Of a DNA stretch of 64,000 bases, positions 33,293 to 42,538 are shown one piece after another (positions within the stretch are counted from its first letter, which is position 1; each line of letters opens with the position of its first letter). The stretch spans positions 1,426,001 through 1,490,000 of the forward strand of contig NZ_CP114039.1 of NCBI RefSeq assembly GCF_026965535.1, read 5' to 3'. The notes under the pieces are model-generated. The model saw only the letters and a program-made list of their open reading frames with translations, did not search any database and was not told where the DNA came from. This DNA comes from Corallococcus sp. NCRR (lineage in GTDB: Bacteria; Myxococcota; Myxococcia; Myxococcales; Myxococcaceae). Made by a program: the position numbers and the translations under genes.

Positions 33293-34321
33293 ATGTCCGC
33301 CATCCTCCATCTTCCTCCCAGGCTGATGTCCTGGCTGCCGGCGCGCCCCTGGCTCCAGGTGCGCGGCGCGGCGCGCCCGTCCCTCGAATGGGAGGGCCGC
33401 GAAGTGGCGACGTTCACGCTGCTGGAGGCCGCCTCGGGCCTCCGTGTGGACCAGTTGCCGCTGCTGCTCGGGGCGCATCGTCCCGCGACGGCGCGACCGT
33501 CCCGGGACCTCCCCTTCGTCGTCGGCCCCTGGCTCAAGAAGGACGTTCGCGACGCGCTGGAGGCGCAGGGGGTCGGCTACCTGGACTCGCGCGGCCATCT
33601 CCACCTGCATGCCCGGGGAGTGCTCCTCCACATCGAGGCGGAGCGCACCGCTGCGCGCGAGAAGCCCCCGGGCACCGCGACCCTTGGCGTGCATGGCGTC
33701 CGGGCCGTGCAGGTGCTCCTCCAGGGGGAACAGCCGCTTTCCGTTTCCCGGTTCGCGGAGCAGGCCTCGGTGTCTCTGGGGCAGGCCCACAAGCTGCTGA
33801 CCTGGCTCGAACAGTTGGAGCTGGTCCGCGCGGAGGGCAGGGGTCCCGCGAAACGACGCACCGTCCGGGATCGGACCGGACTGCTCGACTGGCTCGAGCG
33901 GCAGGCTCCCGCGACACGCAGGGAGCGCTCCCTGCACGTGGCCCTCTATGCGCGGCGTCCCGAGGAGCTTTGGCAGCAGACCCGCACGCGGCTCGGCAAG
34001 GCCGGCATCGCCCATGCACTCACGGGGTCCGCGGCGGTCAGCATGTTTGGCGTCGGGCCCACCAGCGTCCCCGTGTCGCGCATCCGCATCTCACCCGAGG
34101 TGCCCCTGGACCAGGCAGCGAAGCACCTGGACGCGGAAGTGACGGAGCGAGGAGCGAACCTCATGTTGATCCACGACACGGGCAGGGTCGGCACCTGGGC
34201 ATCCACGTCCCGGGATGGCGTCCTGCTCGCGCCGCCCGTGCGCATCTATCTGGACGTCCGCACGGAGCGCCGGGGCGAGGACCTCGCGCGGCACTTCCGC
34301 GAGGAGGTCCTTGGTTACTGA
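33293..34321 (+). CDS. AbiEi-like antitoxin with winged-helix domain
   Basis: A 342-residue protein resembling the AbiEi antitoxin of type IV toxin-antitoxin systems. The N-terminal part (1-140) has a restriction-endonuclease-like alpha/beta pattern (FVVGPWLKKDVRDALEAQGV, GYLDSRGHLHLHARGVLLHI). Residues about 145-205 carry a winged-helix segment (LSVSRFAEQASVSLGQAHKL). The remainder (about 215-342) has the AbiEi C-terminal lobe. The stop overlaps the start of the nucleotidyltransferase gene at 34311, the usual gene order in AbiE. It probably represses its own promoter. Confidence 0.7.
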   Translation: MSAILHLPPRLMSWLPARPWLQVRGAARPSLEWEGREVATFTLLEAASGLRVDQLPLLLGAHRPATARPSRDLPFVVGPWLKKDVRDALEAQGVGYLDSRGHLHLHARGVLLHIEAERTAAREKPPGTATLGVHGVRAVQVLLQGEQPLSVSRFAEQASVSLGQAHKLLTWLEQLELVRAEGRGPAKRRTVRDRTGLLDWLERQAPATRRERSLHVALYARRPEELWQQTRTRLGKAGIAHALTGSAAVSMFGVGPTSVPVSRIRISPEVPLDQAAKHLDAEVTERGANLMLIHDTGRVGTWASTSRDGVLLAPPVRIYLDVRTERRGEDLARHFREEVLGY

Positions 34322-35174
34322 AGGCGGACACCTGGGCGAGTACGACCCCTCGGTCCGCTCGGCCCTGCTCGCGGAGGCCGTACACGTCGTGCGTGCGTTC
34401 GGCTTCGCGGGCGCCCATGTCGTCATCATCGGCGGCCTCGTCCCTTCCCTGCTCGTCCCCGAGCCGGGTCCCGGCTTCGAGCCCCACATCGGCACGCAGG
34501 ACCTCGACCTTTGTTTGAGGGTCGCGCTCGTGGAAGGCGAGGTGGGGCACTACGAGCGGCTGGAGCAGACGCTGAAGGCCGCGGGCTTCCGTCCGCATCC
34601 TCATTCGAGCTGGCGCTGGAAGGGAGGCGTCACCCATCCCCTCACGGTCGAGTTCTTCTGCCCCCTGGCCCCCGGACGCGAGGCAGGCCGGTTGTACCGG
34701 CCCGGGGGTGTCGTGGGTGGAAAGCTCTCCGCGCTGGTCCTTTCCACCGGAACCCTCATCGACCGGGACTTCGTCGAGAAGGAGGTCGTCGTCGCGCTTC
34801 CGGGAGGCGGGGGCCGCACGCGCCAGCGCCTGAGGGTCGCGGGTCCAGCCGCCTACCTCGCCGCGAAGGTGGACGCCCTGCGAAACCGGCTCAAGAACAA
34901 GGATGCCTACGACATCGTGTGGATGGTCGAGTCATGGCCCGGAGGACAAACCGGGCTCGCCCTCGTCATCCGACAAAGCCCCATCCACACGGATCCGCTG
35001 TTCCAGCAGGCCCTCGTCGCCCTGGCCCAGGAGTTCGCGGACCTCGACGCGGCGGGCGCGCGGAAGTACGCCCGCTTCATGTCAGCGCCAGGTGTCGACC
35101 TGGATCAATCCGCCCGGCGCGCGAGCAGCGCGGTGAAGCTGCTGCTGGCGGAACTCTCGGCGCCGCGGTTATAG
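34311..35174 (+). CDS. AbiEii-like nucleotidyltransferase (toxin)
   Basis: A 287-residue nucleotidyltransferase-fold protein. The [18 protein letters not shown] strand-loop carries the Gly-Gly motif and [10 protein letters not shown] supplies two of the metal-binding Asp residues (D-L-D); the third acidic position may be in [11 protein letters not shown]-terminal helical part ([24 protein letters not shown]) matches the AbiEii/Abi-GII family. AbiEii toxins add pyrimidines to tRNA or other targets; here the catalytic pair is kept. The TTG start at 34311 follows GAGGAGG and overlaps the antitoxin stop. Confidence 0.7.
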   Translation: MVTEGGHLGEYDPSVRSALLAEAVHVVRAFGFAGAHVVIIGGLVPSLLVPEPGPGFEPHIGTQDLDLCLRVALVEGEVGHYERLEQTLKAAGFRPHPHSSWRWKGGVTHPLTVEFFCPLAPGREAGRLYRPGGVVGGKLSALVLSTGTLIDRDFVEKEVVVALPGGGGRTRQRLRVAGPAAYLAAKVDALRNRLKNKDAYDIVWMVESWPGGQTGLALVIRQSPIHTDPLFQQALVALAQEFADLDAAGARKYARFMSAPGVDLDQSARRASSAVKLLLAELSAPRL

Positions 35175-35181
35175 CCACCGC

Positions 35182-35568
35182 ATGCGCATCCTCCACACCA
35201 TGCTCCGTGTCGGCGACCTGGAGAAGTCGCTCGACTTCTACACCCGCGTGCTCGGCATGACGCTCCTGCGCCGCCAGGACTACCCGGACGGCCGGTTCAC
35301 CCTCGCCTTCGTCGGCTACGGCCCGGAGGACACCCACCCGGCCCTGGAGCTGACCCACAACTGGGACACGGCGAAGTACGAGCTGGGCTCCGCCTACGGC
35401 CACATCGCCCTGGGCGTCAGCGACATCCACGCCACCGCCAACGCCATCCGGCAGGCCGGCGGCAAGGTCGTCCGCGAGCCCGGCCCCATGAAGCACGGCA
35501 CCACCGTCATCGCCTTCGTGGAGGACCCGGACGGCTACAAGGTGGAGCTCATCCAGCAGAAGCGCTGA
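35182..35568 (+). CDS. gloA: Lactoylglutathione lyase (glyoxalase I)
   Basis: A 128-residue glyoxalase I that isomerises the hemithioacetal of methylglyoxal and glutathione. The metal ligands sit in [17 protein letters not shown] (His5), [10 protein letters not shown] (Glu), GHIALGV (His) and GYKVELIQ (Glu). The substrate-binding loop is [20 protein letters not shown]. Length fits the short Ni-dependent proteins. It begins 7 nt after the AbiEii-like gene, so it may sit on the same message. The ATG at 35182 has no clear Shine-Dalgarno. Confidence 0.95.
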   Translation: MRILHTMLRVGDLEKSLDFYTRVLGMTLLRRQDYPDGRFTLAFVGYGPEDTHPALELTHNWDTAKYELGSAYGHIALGVSDIHATANAIRQAGGKVVREPGPMKHGTTVIAFVEDPDGYKVELIQQKR

Positions 35569-35752
35569 CCTGGCCCCGGGGTGTCCTCCCGTGAACCCGT
35601 GGACACGGGGGGCATGGGCAGGCAGGCGGACGGGACTTTCCGCTCGATGTTTCGCGCCTTCCGCTCGCCGTGTCCCCGGGAGGGGTGTAGAGAGGCCCGC
35701 GCGCGATGCAGCGAGGCGCGCACCCTCCCCCTCTTCTTTCGAGGCCGTCGTC

Positions 35753-37081
35753 ATGGTGGAGAGTCCCCAGAGCCAGAACGCGCTGTCCCCCGACGAGCTT
35801 CACGAGGCGTGGGCCGTGCTCTCCGTGGACGAGCGCCTGGAGGGCTTCCGCCTGCTGCCCGCGGCGGTGGCGGACGACTTCTTCCTGGGACTCAGCGCGC
35901 GCGAACAGGGCGAGCTCATCCTCAGCCTCCCCCCGGCCGAGCGCCGCACCTGGGTCCGCCTGCTCCCCCCGGACGACCTGGCCGACCTGGTCCAGGCCGT
36001 GGAGCCGGAGCAGGTGGACGCCATCCTGTCGCAGCTGGACGACGCCAGCCGCCGCGAGGTGAACGTCCTCCTGGCGTACTCGGAGGACGACGCGGGTGGC
36101 CTCATGAACCCGCGCTTCGCCCGCGTGCGCCCGGACATGAGCATCGACGAGGCCATCGGGTACCTGCGCAAGCAGGCGCGCGAGAAGGTGGAGACCGTCT
36201 ATTACGCGTACGTGCTGGACGCCGAGCAGCGGCTGCAGGGCGTGCTGTCCCTGCGCCAGCTCTTCCAGGCCGCGCCGGACAAGCGCGTGGCGGACGTGAT
36301 GATTCGCGACGTCATCACCGTGGCGGAGAACACGGACCAGGAGGCGGTGAGCCGCACCTTCTCCGAGCACAGCTTCATGGCCATGCCCGTGGTGGACGAG
36401 CAGCGGCGCATGAAGGGCATCGTCACGGTGGACGACATCGTGGACGTGGTCCAGGAAGAGGCCACGGAGGACATCCAGAAGGTCGGCGGCATGGAGGCCC
36501 TGGACGCGCCCTACTTCGACGTGGGCTTCATGGCGATGCTCAAGAAGCGCGCCGGCTGGCTGATGGTGCTCTTCCTGGGGGAGATGCTCACCGCCACGGC
36601 CATGGGCTACTTCGAGCACGAGATTGCCCGCGCCGTCGTGCTGAGCCTCTTCATCCCGCTCATCATCAGCTCCGGCGGCAACTCCGGCAGCCAGGCCACC
36701 ACGCTCATCATCCGGTCGCTGGCGCTGTCGGAGATGCGGCTGAAGGACTGGTGGCGCGTGGCCCGGCGGGAGCTGACCACGGGCCTGGCGCTGGGCGCGG
36801 TGCTGGGCATCGTGGGCTTCCTGCGTGTGATTGCGTGGCAGGCCCTGTTCCACAGCTACGGCGACCACGCGATGCTCATTGGCCTGACGGTGGGCGTGTC
36901 CCTGGTGGGCGTGGTCATCTTCGGCACGCTGTCCGGCTCCATGCTGCCGTTCATCCTGCGGCGCGTGGGCTTCGACCCCGCGAGCGCGTCCGCGCCCTTC
37001 GTGGCCACGCTGGTGGACGTGTCCGGACTCGTCATCTACTTCACGGCCGCGAGCCTCTTCCTGAGCGGAACCCTGCTGTAG
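35753..37081 (+). CDS. mgtE: Magnesium transporter MgtE
   Basis: A 442-residue channel. Residues about 1-125 form the Mg2+-sensing N domain (DELHEAWAVLSVDERLEGFR, LPPDDLADLVQAVEPEQVDA). Residues about 130-250 are two CBS domains (MNPRFARVRPDMSIDEAIGY, DVMIRDVITVAENTDQEAV, MPVVDEQRRMKGIVTVDD). The last 180 residues are five helices with the family's selectivity segment IISSGGNSGSQATTLIIRSLAL. The start ATG at 35753 is chosen because preceding codons are low-complexity. It follows gloA by 184 nt. Confidence 0.95.
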   Translation: MVESPQSQNALSPDELHEAWAVLSVDERLEGFRLLPAAVADDFFLGLSAREQGELILSLPPAERRTWVRLLPPDDLADLVQAVEPEQVDAILSQLDDASRREVNVLLAYSEDDAGGLMNPRFARVRPDMSIDEAIGYLRKQAREKVETVYYAYVLDAEQRLQGVLSLRQLFQAAPDKRVADVMIRDVITVAENTDQEAVSRTFSEHSFMAMPVVDEQRRMKGIVTVDDIVDVVQEEATEDIQKVGGMEALDAPYFDVGFMAMLKKRAGWLMVLFLGEMLTATAMGYFEHEIARAVVLSLFIPLIISSGGNSGSQATTLIIRSLALSEMRLKDWWRVARRELTTGLALGAVLGIVGFLRVIAWQALFHSYGDHAMLIGLTVGVSLVGVVIFGTLSGSMLPFILRRVGFDPASASAPFVATLVDVSGLVIYFTAASLFLSGTLL

Positions 37082-37102
37082 TCGGCGACGCTCCCGGGTC
37101 CC

Positions 37103-38026
37103 ATGATTCCCACCACCCGCCGGCGCACGCTCACCCTCGCGGCGCCCGAAGCCCCCGGCCGTCCCGCGCATGTCTCCGCCGCCAGCGGCCTGGTGCGCGC
37201 GGGGGACTGGCTCTACGTCGTCGCGGACGACGCGCTCCACCTCGCGGTGTTCCCCGCCACCGGAGACGCGCCGGGCCACACCGTGCGCCTCTTTCCAGGT
37301 GAGCTCCCGCAAGGGCACGCGGAGCGCAAGGCCGCGAAGCCGGACCTGGAGGCGCTGTGCCGGCTGGGCCCCTCCGCGTCCTTCGCGCACGGGGCGCTCC
37401 TGGCCCTGCCGTCCGGGTCCACGCCCGCGCGGCGCCGGGCGTCGGTGCTGCCCCTGAACGCGGACGGGACGCTCGCGGGTGAGCCGCGCACGGTGGACTG
37501 CACGTCGCTCTACACGCAGCTGGAGCGCGAATTGGTGGCGCTCAACGTGGAAGGCGCTGCGGTGGCGGGCAAGCGGCTGCGGCTGCTCAACCGGGGCAAC
37601 GGCGAGGGCGGCGTGGACGCGCTGGTGGACCTGGACCTGGACCGGGTGCTGGGCAGCCTGGACGCGGGCGTGATGGGGCCGGAGGCCGTGCGCACCGTGC
37701 GCCGCTGGGAGCTGGGTGAAGCCAACGGCGTCCGGCTGTCCTTCACGGACGCGTCACCGCTGCCGGACGGGCGCGTGGTGTTCACCGCCACGGCGGAGGC
37801 GTCTCGCGACCGCGTGGCGGATGGGCCCGTGAAGGGCTCGGCCGTGGGCGTGCTCGCCCCGGACGGCACGCCCGTGTACCTGGACGCGGTGGACGCGCCC
37901 GTGAAGCTGGAGGGCGTGGACGCGCGCGTGGAGGGTGGCCGCGTCCACGTGCTGCTGGTGGCGGACGCGGACGACCCGTCGGTGCCCGCGCCGCTCCTGG
38001 AAGCCGCGCTGCCCGTGCCGGGCTAG
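37103..38026 (+). CDS. DUF6929-like beta-propeller protein
   Basis: A 307-residue protein with repeated beta strands, each ending in a short polar turn: LVRAGDWLYVVADDALHLAV, ASFAHGALLALPSGS, RLRLLNRGNGEGGVDALVDLDL, RLSFTDASPLPDGRVVFTATAE and VYLDAVDAPVKLEGVDARVEGG. This pattern matches a six-bladed propeller family of unknown function. No signal peptide. It starts 22 nt after mgtE and ends 1 nt before the convergent SDR gene. The codon pattern is normal for the genome. Confidence 0.65.
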   Translation: MIPTTRRRTLTLAAPEAPGRPAHVSAASGLVRAGDWLYVVADDALHLAVFPATGDAPGHTVRLFPGELPQGHAERKAAKPDLEALCRLGPSASFAHGALLALPSGSTPARRRASVLPLNADGTLAGEPRTVDCTSLYTQLERELVALNVEGAAVAGKRLRLLNRGNGEGGVDALVDLDLDRVLGSLDAGVMGPEAVRTVRRWELGEANGVRLSFTDASPLPDGRVVFTATAEASRDRVADGPVKGSAVGVLAPDGTPVYLDAVDAPVKLEGVDARVEGGRVHVLLVADADDPSVPAPLLEAALPVPG

Positions 38027-38776
38027 CTACCCGCCGCGCTTCACCAGCAGCGGCCCGAAGGCCTGCACCACCGGCATCATGGAGATGACGTTGATGTTCA
38101 CGTGCGCCGGGCGCGTGGCCACCCAGTACGCCGTGTCCGCGACGTCCTCGGGCGTGAGCGGCTGGGTCTTGTCGTAGAGCGAGGCGGCCTTCGCGTCATC
38201 TCCACGGAAGCGCACGTGGGAGAACTCCGTGCCGCCCAGCAGCCCCGGCTGGATGTCCGTGACGCGCACCGCGGTGCCGTGCAGGTCCGCGCGCAGGTTG
38301 AGCGTGAACTGATGCACGAACGCCTTCGTCGCGCCGTACACGTTGCCGCCGGGGTACGGGAACTCGCCCGCGATGGAGCCGATGTTGATGACGTGCCCCC
38401 GGTCGCGCGCCACCATGCCCGCGAGCGCCTCACGCGTGCAGTACAGGAGGCCCTTCACGTTGGTGTCCACCACCACGTCCCAGTCCTCCAGCCGCGCCGC
38501 CTGCGCGGGCTCCATTCCCAGCGCGAGCCCCGCGTTGTTCACCAGGACATCCACCTGCGCGAAGTCCGCCGGCAGCGAGGCGAACGCCGCCTTCACGGCC
38601 GCCTTGTCCGTCACATCCAGCGTCACCGGTAGGAGCCGCTCGCCCAGCTCCGCCTTGAGCGCGTCCAGCCGGTCGCTCCGCCGTCCAGCGGCGATGACGC
38701 GCGCGCCCTCCTTCACGAAGCGGCGCGCGATGGCCTGCCCGATGCCCGCCGTGGCCCCTGTCACCAGCACGATCAT
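38027..38776 (-). CDS. YdfG-type SDR oxidoreductase
   Basis: A 249-residue short-chain dehydrogenase. NADP site VTGATAGIGQAIARRF, Arg after the second strand (AAGRRSDRLDAL) favouring NADP, NNAGLALG, catalytic Ser in INIGSIAGEFPYPGG, Tyr-x-x-x-Lys in YGATKAFVHQF, and the C-terminal YWVATRPAHVNINVISMMP characteristic of YdfG-like serine/3-hydroxy acid dehydrogenases. Substrate not proven. Start ATG at 38776 follows GGAGACATTCAC. Confidence 0.93.
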   Translation of the reverse strand: MIVLVTGATAGIGQAIARRFVKEGARVIAAGRRSDRLDALKAELGERLLPVTLDVTDKAAVKAAFASLPADFAQVDVLVNNAGLALGMEPAQAARLEDWDVVVDTNVKGLLYCTREALAGMVARDRGHVINIGSIAGEFPYPGGNVYGATKAFVHQFTLNLRADLHGTAVRVTDIQPGLLGGTEFSHVRFRGDDAKAASLYDKTQPLTPEDVADTAYWVATRPAHVNINVISMMPVVQAFGPLLVKRGG

Positions 38777-38792
38777 GTGAATGTCTCCTACG

Positions 38793-39713
38793 TCAGTCGC
38801 CGCGGTCGCGGGCGGCTTCCTCGGCGCTGCCGCCCATGGCTTCCACGGAGGTGCGCGCCTGCTTGCTGCGGTCGAACGCCACCTCCTTCTTGCCAATCCC
38901 CTCCACCGTGAGGTTGGCCAGGCGGCGGCGGGCCCGGGCGATGGCGTCCTGCACGAGCGACGGGTCGGGGTGCGTCTTCAGGCACTCCACCCAGGTCTCG
39001 ATGGCCTTCTCGTTGTCCCCCGCGTCCGCGCGCAGCTTGCCCATCTCGAAGAGGGCGTACGGCGCCAGCTCCGAGTCCGGGAAGCGCGTGCGCAGGTCCG
39101 CGTAGGTGCGCAGGGCCTCCTGGCGCTTGCCCTCCACCATGGCCAGCGCCTGCGCCTGGAGGAAGAGCGCGTCGTCCACGTAGGGGCTGGTGGCGAAGCG
39201 GTCCGGCAGCTTCTTCGCCTCCAGCTCGCACTGCGGATAGTCCTGGAGTTCGAAGTACGTCTTGGCCACCTGGTACTGCAGCTCCGCGCCCTGCGGCGGG
39301 TTGCGGTGCAGCGCGGCGGTGAGCTGATCAATGGAGCCGCGCAGGTCGCGGTAGTGCACCCGCAGCAGCTCCGCCAGGATGATGCGCGCGTCCAGCGACT
39401 CCGGCGCCTCCGGGCACTGCTGGATGAGCTGGCGGTAGACGCTCACCGCCTCCTTCACCTTGCGCTGCTCCAGCCAGTACACGTCCGCCGCGCCCTTGAG
39501 CGCCCGGGCGCGCATCACCAGCGCCTCCGGGGACTCGTCGCGCAGCAGCATCTCGTAGGCCTTGCGGTACTCCACCAGCGCCTCGTCCGGACGCTTCTCG
39601 AAGATGGCGTCGCGGGCGCGCTGCATGTGGTCCACCGGCTTGTCCCGGCACCCCGTGACGGCGAGCGCCCCCACCGCCAGGACGCAGGCCCAACGCGACA
39701 GCCGCCGCGTCAT
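38793..39713 (-). CDS. TPR-repeat lipoprotein
   Basis: A 306-residue lipoprotein (signal to VTGC at residue 22) composed of tetratricopeptide-like helical pairs: ARDAIFEKRPDEALVEYRKA, VKEAVSVYRQLIQQCPEAP, LFLQAQALAMVEGKRQEALR, MGKLRADAGDNEKAIETWVE. Such proteins are outer-membrane scaffold or BamD/YfgL-like helpers; the fold does not fix the partner. The end (VAFDRSKQARTSVEAMGGSA) is less ordered. The ATG at 39713 overlaps the upstream lipoprotein stop by four bases (ATGA). Confidence 0.75.
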   Translation of the reverse strand: MTRRLSRWACVLAVGALAVTGCRDKPVDHMQRARDAIFEKRPDEALVEYRKAYEMLLRDESPEALVMRARALKGAADVYWLEQRKVKEAVSVYRQLIQQCPEAPESLDARIILAELLRVHYRDLRGSIDQLTAALHRNPPQGAELQYQVAKTYFELQDYPQCELEAKKLPDRFATSPYVDDALFLQAQALAMVEGKRQEALRTYADLRTRFPDSELAPYALFEMGKLRADAGDNEKAIETWVECLKTHPDPSLVQDAIARARRRLANLTVEGIGKKEVAFDRSKQARTSVEAMGGSAEEAARDRGD

Positions 39714-39964
39714 TGGCAGGACTCCGGGATGAGGCGCACGCAGCGCGACTCGTCGCAGCGCACGCACTCGCGCTCGGAGGAGACGTCCGTCACGCACACG
39801 GAGACGCGGGACGTCCTGGGGCAGTCCTCGGACGTCACGCAACGGTAGAGGCCCCCGTCGGTCCGGGTGATGTCCACCGGCGTCGAGCCGCAGCTCTCCA
39901 GGTCGTTGCATCCCAGGAGCGCCGCCGCCGCGACTGCCATTGCTGCCACCAAGGCGCGTTGCAC
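39710..39964 (-). CDS. Small Cys-rich lipoprotein
   Basis: An 84-residue lipoprotein. Signal with lipobox ALLGC (Cys about 19), then a mature part with eight further cysteines arranged CGSTPVDITRTDGGLYRC, VTSEDCPRTSR, VCVTDVSSERECVRCDES and CVRLIPESCQ. This resembles the short Cys-rich secreted domains common in myxobacteria and suggests several disulfide bonds. It is co-translated with the TPR lipoprotein (4-nt overlap). Function unknown. Confidence 0.7.
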   Translation of the reverse strand: MQRALVAAMAVAAAALLGCNDLESCGSTPVDITRTDGGLYRCVTSEDCPRTSRVSVCVTDVSSERECVRCDESRCVRLIPESCQ

Positions 39965-40116
39965 GGCCGTGGGTTCTAGCCAACTTCCGACCCCGGGTCA
40001 CGAACCGTGCGCCCGCCTGCCCGCCCGTCTGGAAGCGGGAGTTCCCCGGGTTTCGCCCGCTGTGCTAGCCCTGCCGCGTCACGCCCTCCCCCTCTCGCAC
40101 CAGGAGTCCGAAAACC

Positions 40117-40950
40117 ATGAGCCTTCCCTCTCGTCCTCGCGCGGTGGTGACAGGCGCCGGCAGCGGCCTGGGCCGCGCGTTGTGTGAAGCGCTGGCGGCC
40201 CGGCAGGCGCGGGTCATGGTGTCGGACATGAACGCGGCCAGCGCGGAGGAGACCGCCCGCCGCGTCACGGAGCTGGGCGGCGAGGCGCGCGTGCACCCGT
40301 GCGACGTGACGGACCCGGACGCGGTGGAGGCGCTGGCGCGCGCCACGGACGAGGCGTTCGGCGGCGTGGACCTGGTGGTGAACAACGCGGGCGTCGCCAC
40401 CGGAGGCGCGGTGGGCACGCTGCCCCTGTCGGAATGGAAGCGCGTGCTGGACGTGAACCTGTGGGGCGTCATCCACGGCTGCCACGCGTTCGTGCCGCGC
40501 CTGAAGAAGCAGGGCTCCGGGCACGTGCTCAACATCGCGTCCGCTGCGGGGCTCGTGTACGCGCCGAACCTGGCGGCCTACAACACGTCCAAGGCCGCGG
40601 TGGTCGCGCTGTCGGAGACGCTCTACGCGGAGCTGCAGCCGCTGGGACTGGGCGTCACGGTGGCGTGCCCCACGTTCTTCCGCACGAACATCGCCTCCGC
40701 GGCCGCGCCCTACTCCGACCCGGAGACGCGCCGCATGAGCGTGAAGCTGGTGGACCAGTCGAAGATTGGACCGGAGTGGGTCGCCGAGCGGCTGCTCAAG
40801 GCGGTGGACCGGAACGCGCCGCACGTGCTGCCCATGGCGGACGCGCGCTGGTTCTGGCGGCTGCGGCGGCTGGCGCCCGGGATTTTCCTCCGGGGCGTCA
40901 TCGCGGTGGAGAAGCGCATGCGCGAGCGCACCGCGCGCATCCCCGGCTAG
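40117..40950 (+). CDS. SDR-family oxidoreductase
   Basis: A 277-residue short-chain dehydrogenase. Cofactor loop VTGAGSGLGRALCEALA, acidic DMNAASAEETARR suggesting NAD, NNAGVATGGAVG, catalytic Ser in NIASAAGLVYAPNL, and YNTSKAAVVALSETLYAEL for Tyr-x-x-x-Lys. The C-terminal WRLRRLAPGIFLRGVIAVEK tail includes a hydrophobic stretch that may bind a lipid substrate; similar proteins are labelled as acetoacetyl-CoA or retinol-like reductases. Exact substrate unknown. Divergent from the small Cys-rich lipoprotein gene. Confidence 0.93.
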   Translation: MSLPSRPRAVVTGAGSGLGRALCEALAARQARVMVSDMNAASAEETARRVTELGGEARVHPCDVTDPDAVEALARATDEAFGGVDLVVNNAGVATGGAVGTLPLSEWKRVLDVNLWGVIHGCHAFVPRLKKQGSGHVLNIASAAGLVYAPNLAAYNTSKAAVVALSETLYAELQPLGLGVTVACPTFFRTNIASAAAPYSDPETRRMSVKLVDQSKIGPEWVAERLLKAVDRNAPHVLPMADARWFWRLRRLAPGIFLRGVIAVEKRMRERTARIPG

Positions 40951-40962
40951 AGGCGCGCGACG

Positions 40963-41346
40963 TCAGTTGCTGCGCTGCTGCGTGGGCGCCTTGCCGGACG
41001 TGAGCACGGCGGTGTCCACGGAGGCCATGGAGTTGCGCTGCTTCAGCATCCGCGCCTTCTGGTTCTGCTTGTCCTCGTGCTTGAGGATGGCGGCCATGTG
41101 GGCGTCGGCCACCTTGCACTGGATGGCGCTCACCTCCTGGTGACGCCGCCCCAATTCGTTCCACATGGCGAGCCGGCCCTGGCTGCCCAGGAGCCGGTCC
41201 TCGACCGCGTCCAGGGCCTGGTCCATCTGCTTGCCCTCGGCCTCCAGGACCGCGAGCCGCGCTTCGGAGTCCTCCGGGGACTGCCCGCATCCGGTGGACA
41301 CGGCGAGCCCCACGGTCACCGCCATTCCGAGCCACATCCGCCGCAT
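40963..41346 (-). CDS. Lipoprotein with coiled-coil
   Basis: A 127-residue lipoprotein (signal MRRMWLGMAVTVGLAV, lipobox STGC). The mature part is almost wholly helical, with heptad-like leucines: SEARLAVLEAEGKQMDQALD, AVEDRLLGSQGRLAMWNELG, HMAAILKHEDKQNQK. It may form a coiled coil on the inner face of the outer membrane. Not recognised. The ATG at 41346 has a GGAGG site nine bases upstream. It converges on the SDR at 40117. Confidence 0.65.
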   Translation of the reverse strand: MRRMWLGMAVTVGLAVSTGCGQSPEDSEARLAVLEAEGKQMDQALDAVEDRLLGSQGRLAMWNELGRRHQEVSAIQCKVADAHMAAILKHEDKQNQKARMLKQRNSMASVDTAVLTSGKAPTQQRSN

Positions 41347-41592
41347 CCCCACGTCGCCTCCCAGGTGTCTCGGGCCGTCCACCGGCCATCAGGCAGCGCA
41401 AGGTAGGAACGGGCCCTGGGAGCGACAACCCGAACGCCAGCCGGGGAGGTAGGCGTTTCCAGGAGCGAACGTTTGGGCCTTTTTCCCATCCCACCGGTTT
41501 GACGGTGAGGCAGAAGGCCCGTGAATCCATTTCGTTGCGCACGGCCCGGGCCTGTCCCAGGTTGGGAAGGTCATGCCCACGGGAGGAAGGCG

Positions 41593-42198
41593 ATGAAGGA
41601 TTCATCGAAGCCCGGCAGCGCGCGCTGGATGTCCGGCGCCATCGCGGGCGCGGCGCTGTCACTGGCGTCCGTCGACGCGCACGCGGACGCGAAGGCGGCG
41701 GTGCCCACTCGGCTCACGTTCAAGGATGACGGCAAGGTGCCCAACAGCCGCTTCCCGGTGCTGGTGTACCGCGCGGCCCTTCCGCGCGAGGGTGACCTGG
41801 CCGCCGCGTTCGAAAAGCGCTTCGAGGCGAACGGCTGGCCGCCGCAGTGGCGCTCCGGCGTCTACGACTTCCACCACTACCACTCCACCGCGCACGAGGT
41901 GCTGGGCGTGGCGAAGGGCAGCGCGAAGCTGATGCTCGGCGGTGAAGCGGGACAGGTCGTCAGCGTGCAGGCCGGTGACGTGGTGGTGCTGCCCGCGGGC
42001 ACCGGCCACAAGCGTGTGGAGTCGAGCGGCGATTTCCTCGTCGTGGGCGCCTATCCGGAAGGCCACGGCCAGTGGGACCTGCAGCGCCCGGACGCGGCGA
42101 CGCACGATGACTCCGTGAAGCGCATCGCGCAGGTGCCGGTGCCGCCAGCGGACCCGGTCACCGGCAGGGACGGCGCGCTGGTGCGCGACTGGAAATAG
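41593..42198 (+). CDS. Periplasmic cupin-like protein
   Basis: A 201-residue exported cupin. The N-terminal segment (KPGSARWMSGAIAGAALSLASVDAHA) resembles a Sec signal. The cupin motif lies at FHHYHSTAHEVLGVAKGSAKL and the second at GDVVVLPAGTGHKRVES, so a metal site (two His and a Glu in the first motif) is plausible. The C-terminal SYP-type VVGAYPEGHGQWDLQRPDA segment resembles the cupin clade often labelled as uncharacterised or DUF985-like. It may act on a small ligand outside the cytoplasm. Confidence 0.75.
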   Translation: MKDSSKPGSARWMSGAIAGAALSLASVDAHADAKAAVPTRLTFKDDGKVPNSRFPVLVYRAALPREGDLAAAFEKRFEANGWPPQWRSGVYDFHHYHSTAHEVLGVAKGSAKLMLGGEAGQVVSVQAGDVVVLPAGTGHKRVESSGDFLVVGAYPEGHGQWDLQRPDAATHDDSVKRIAQVPVPPADPVTGRDGALVRDWK

Positions 42199-42201
42199 CC
42201 G

Positions 42202-42516
42202 TCACGGCTCCGCTGGCGTCACTGACACCCCGCCGTCCGTGGGGAGCGGATCCCGGTACGTGAAGCGGAAGGTGTAGGGCATGTCCACCGGCTTCCCGTT
42301 GTAGCGGACGGGTGGGTACTCGCGCGCATGGATGAGGCGCAGGGCCTCGTTGAGTTGATCGTCGCTGACGGCGCCGTCCCGCTTCTTGACCTCGCATCCC
42401 TCGGCCCGGCCGGCCTTCGTGATGACGCACTTCACGACGGCTTCGCCCTTCACGGGCCGCGTGCTCGCGCACCCCGCGAGGCACAGGACTCCCGCGAACC
42501 ACATCCCCCACTTCAT
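42202..42516 (-). CDS. TonB C-terminal-like lipoprotein
   Basis: A 104-residue lipoprotein (signal to LAGC). The rest resembles the TonB C-terminal fold: VKGEAVVKCVITKAGRAEGC, ALRLIHAREYPPVRYNGKP, MPYTFRFTYRDP. It has no membrane anchor other than the lipid, so it is an orphan TonB-like domain that could contact receptors rather than energise them. The ATG at 42516 was used; a GTG at 42537 is an alternative. Confidence 0.7.
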   Translation of the reverse strand: MKWGMWFAGVLCLAGCASTRPVKGEAVVKCVITKAGRAEGCEVKKRDGAVSDDQLNEALRLIHAREYPPVRYNGKPVDMPYTFRFTYRDPLPTDGGVSVTPAEP

Positions 42517-42538
42517 GCGGTGCTTCCCCCTCTTCACA

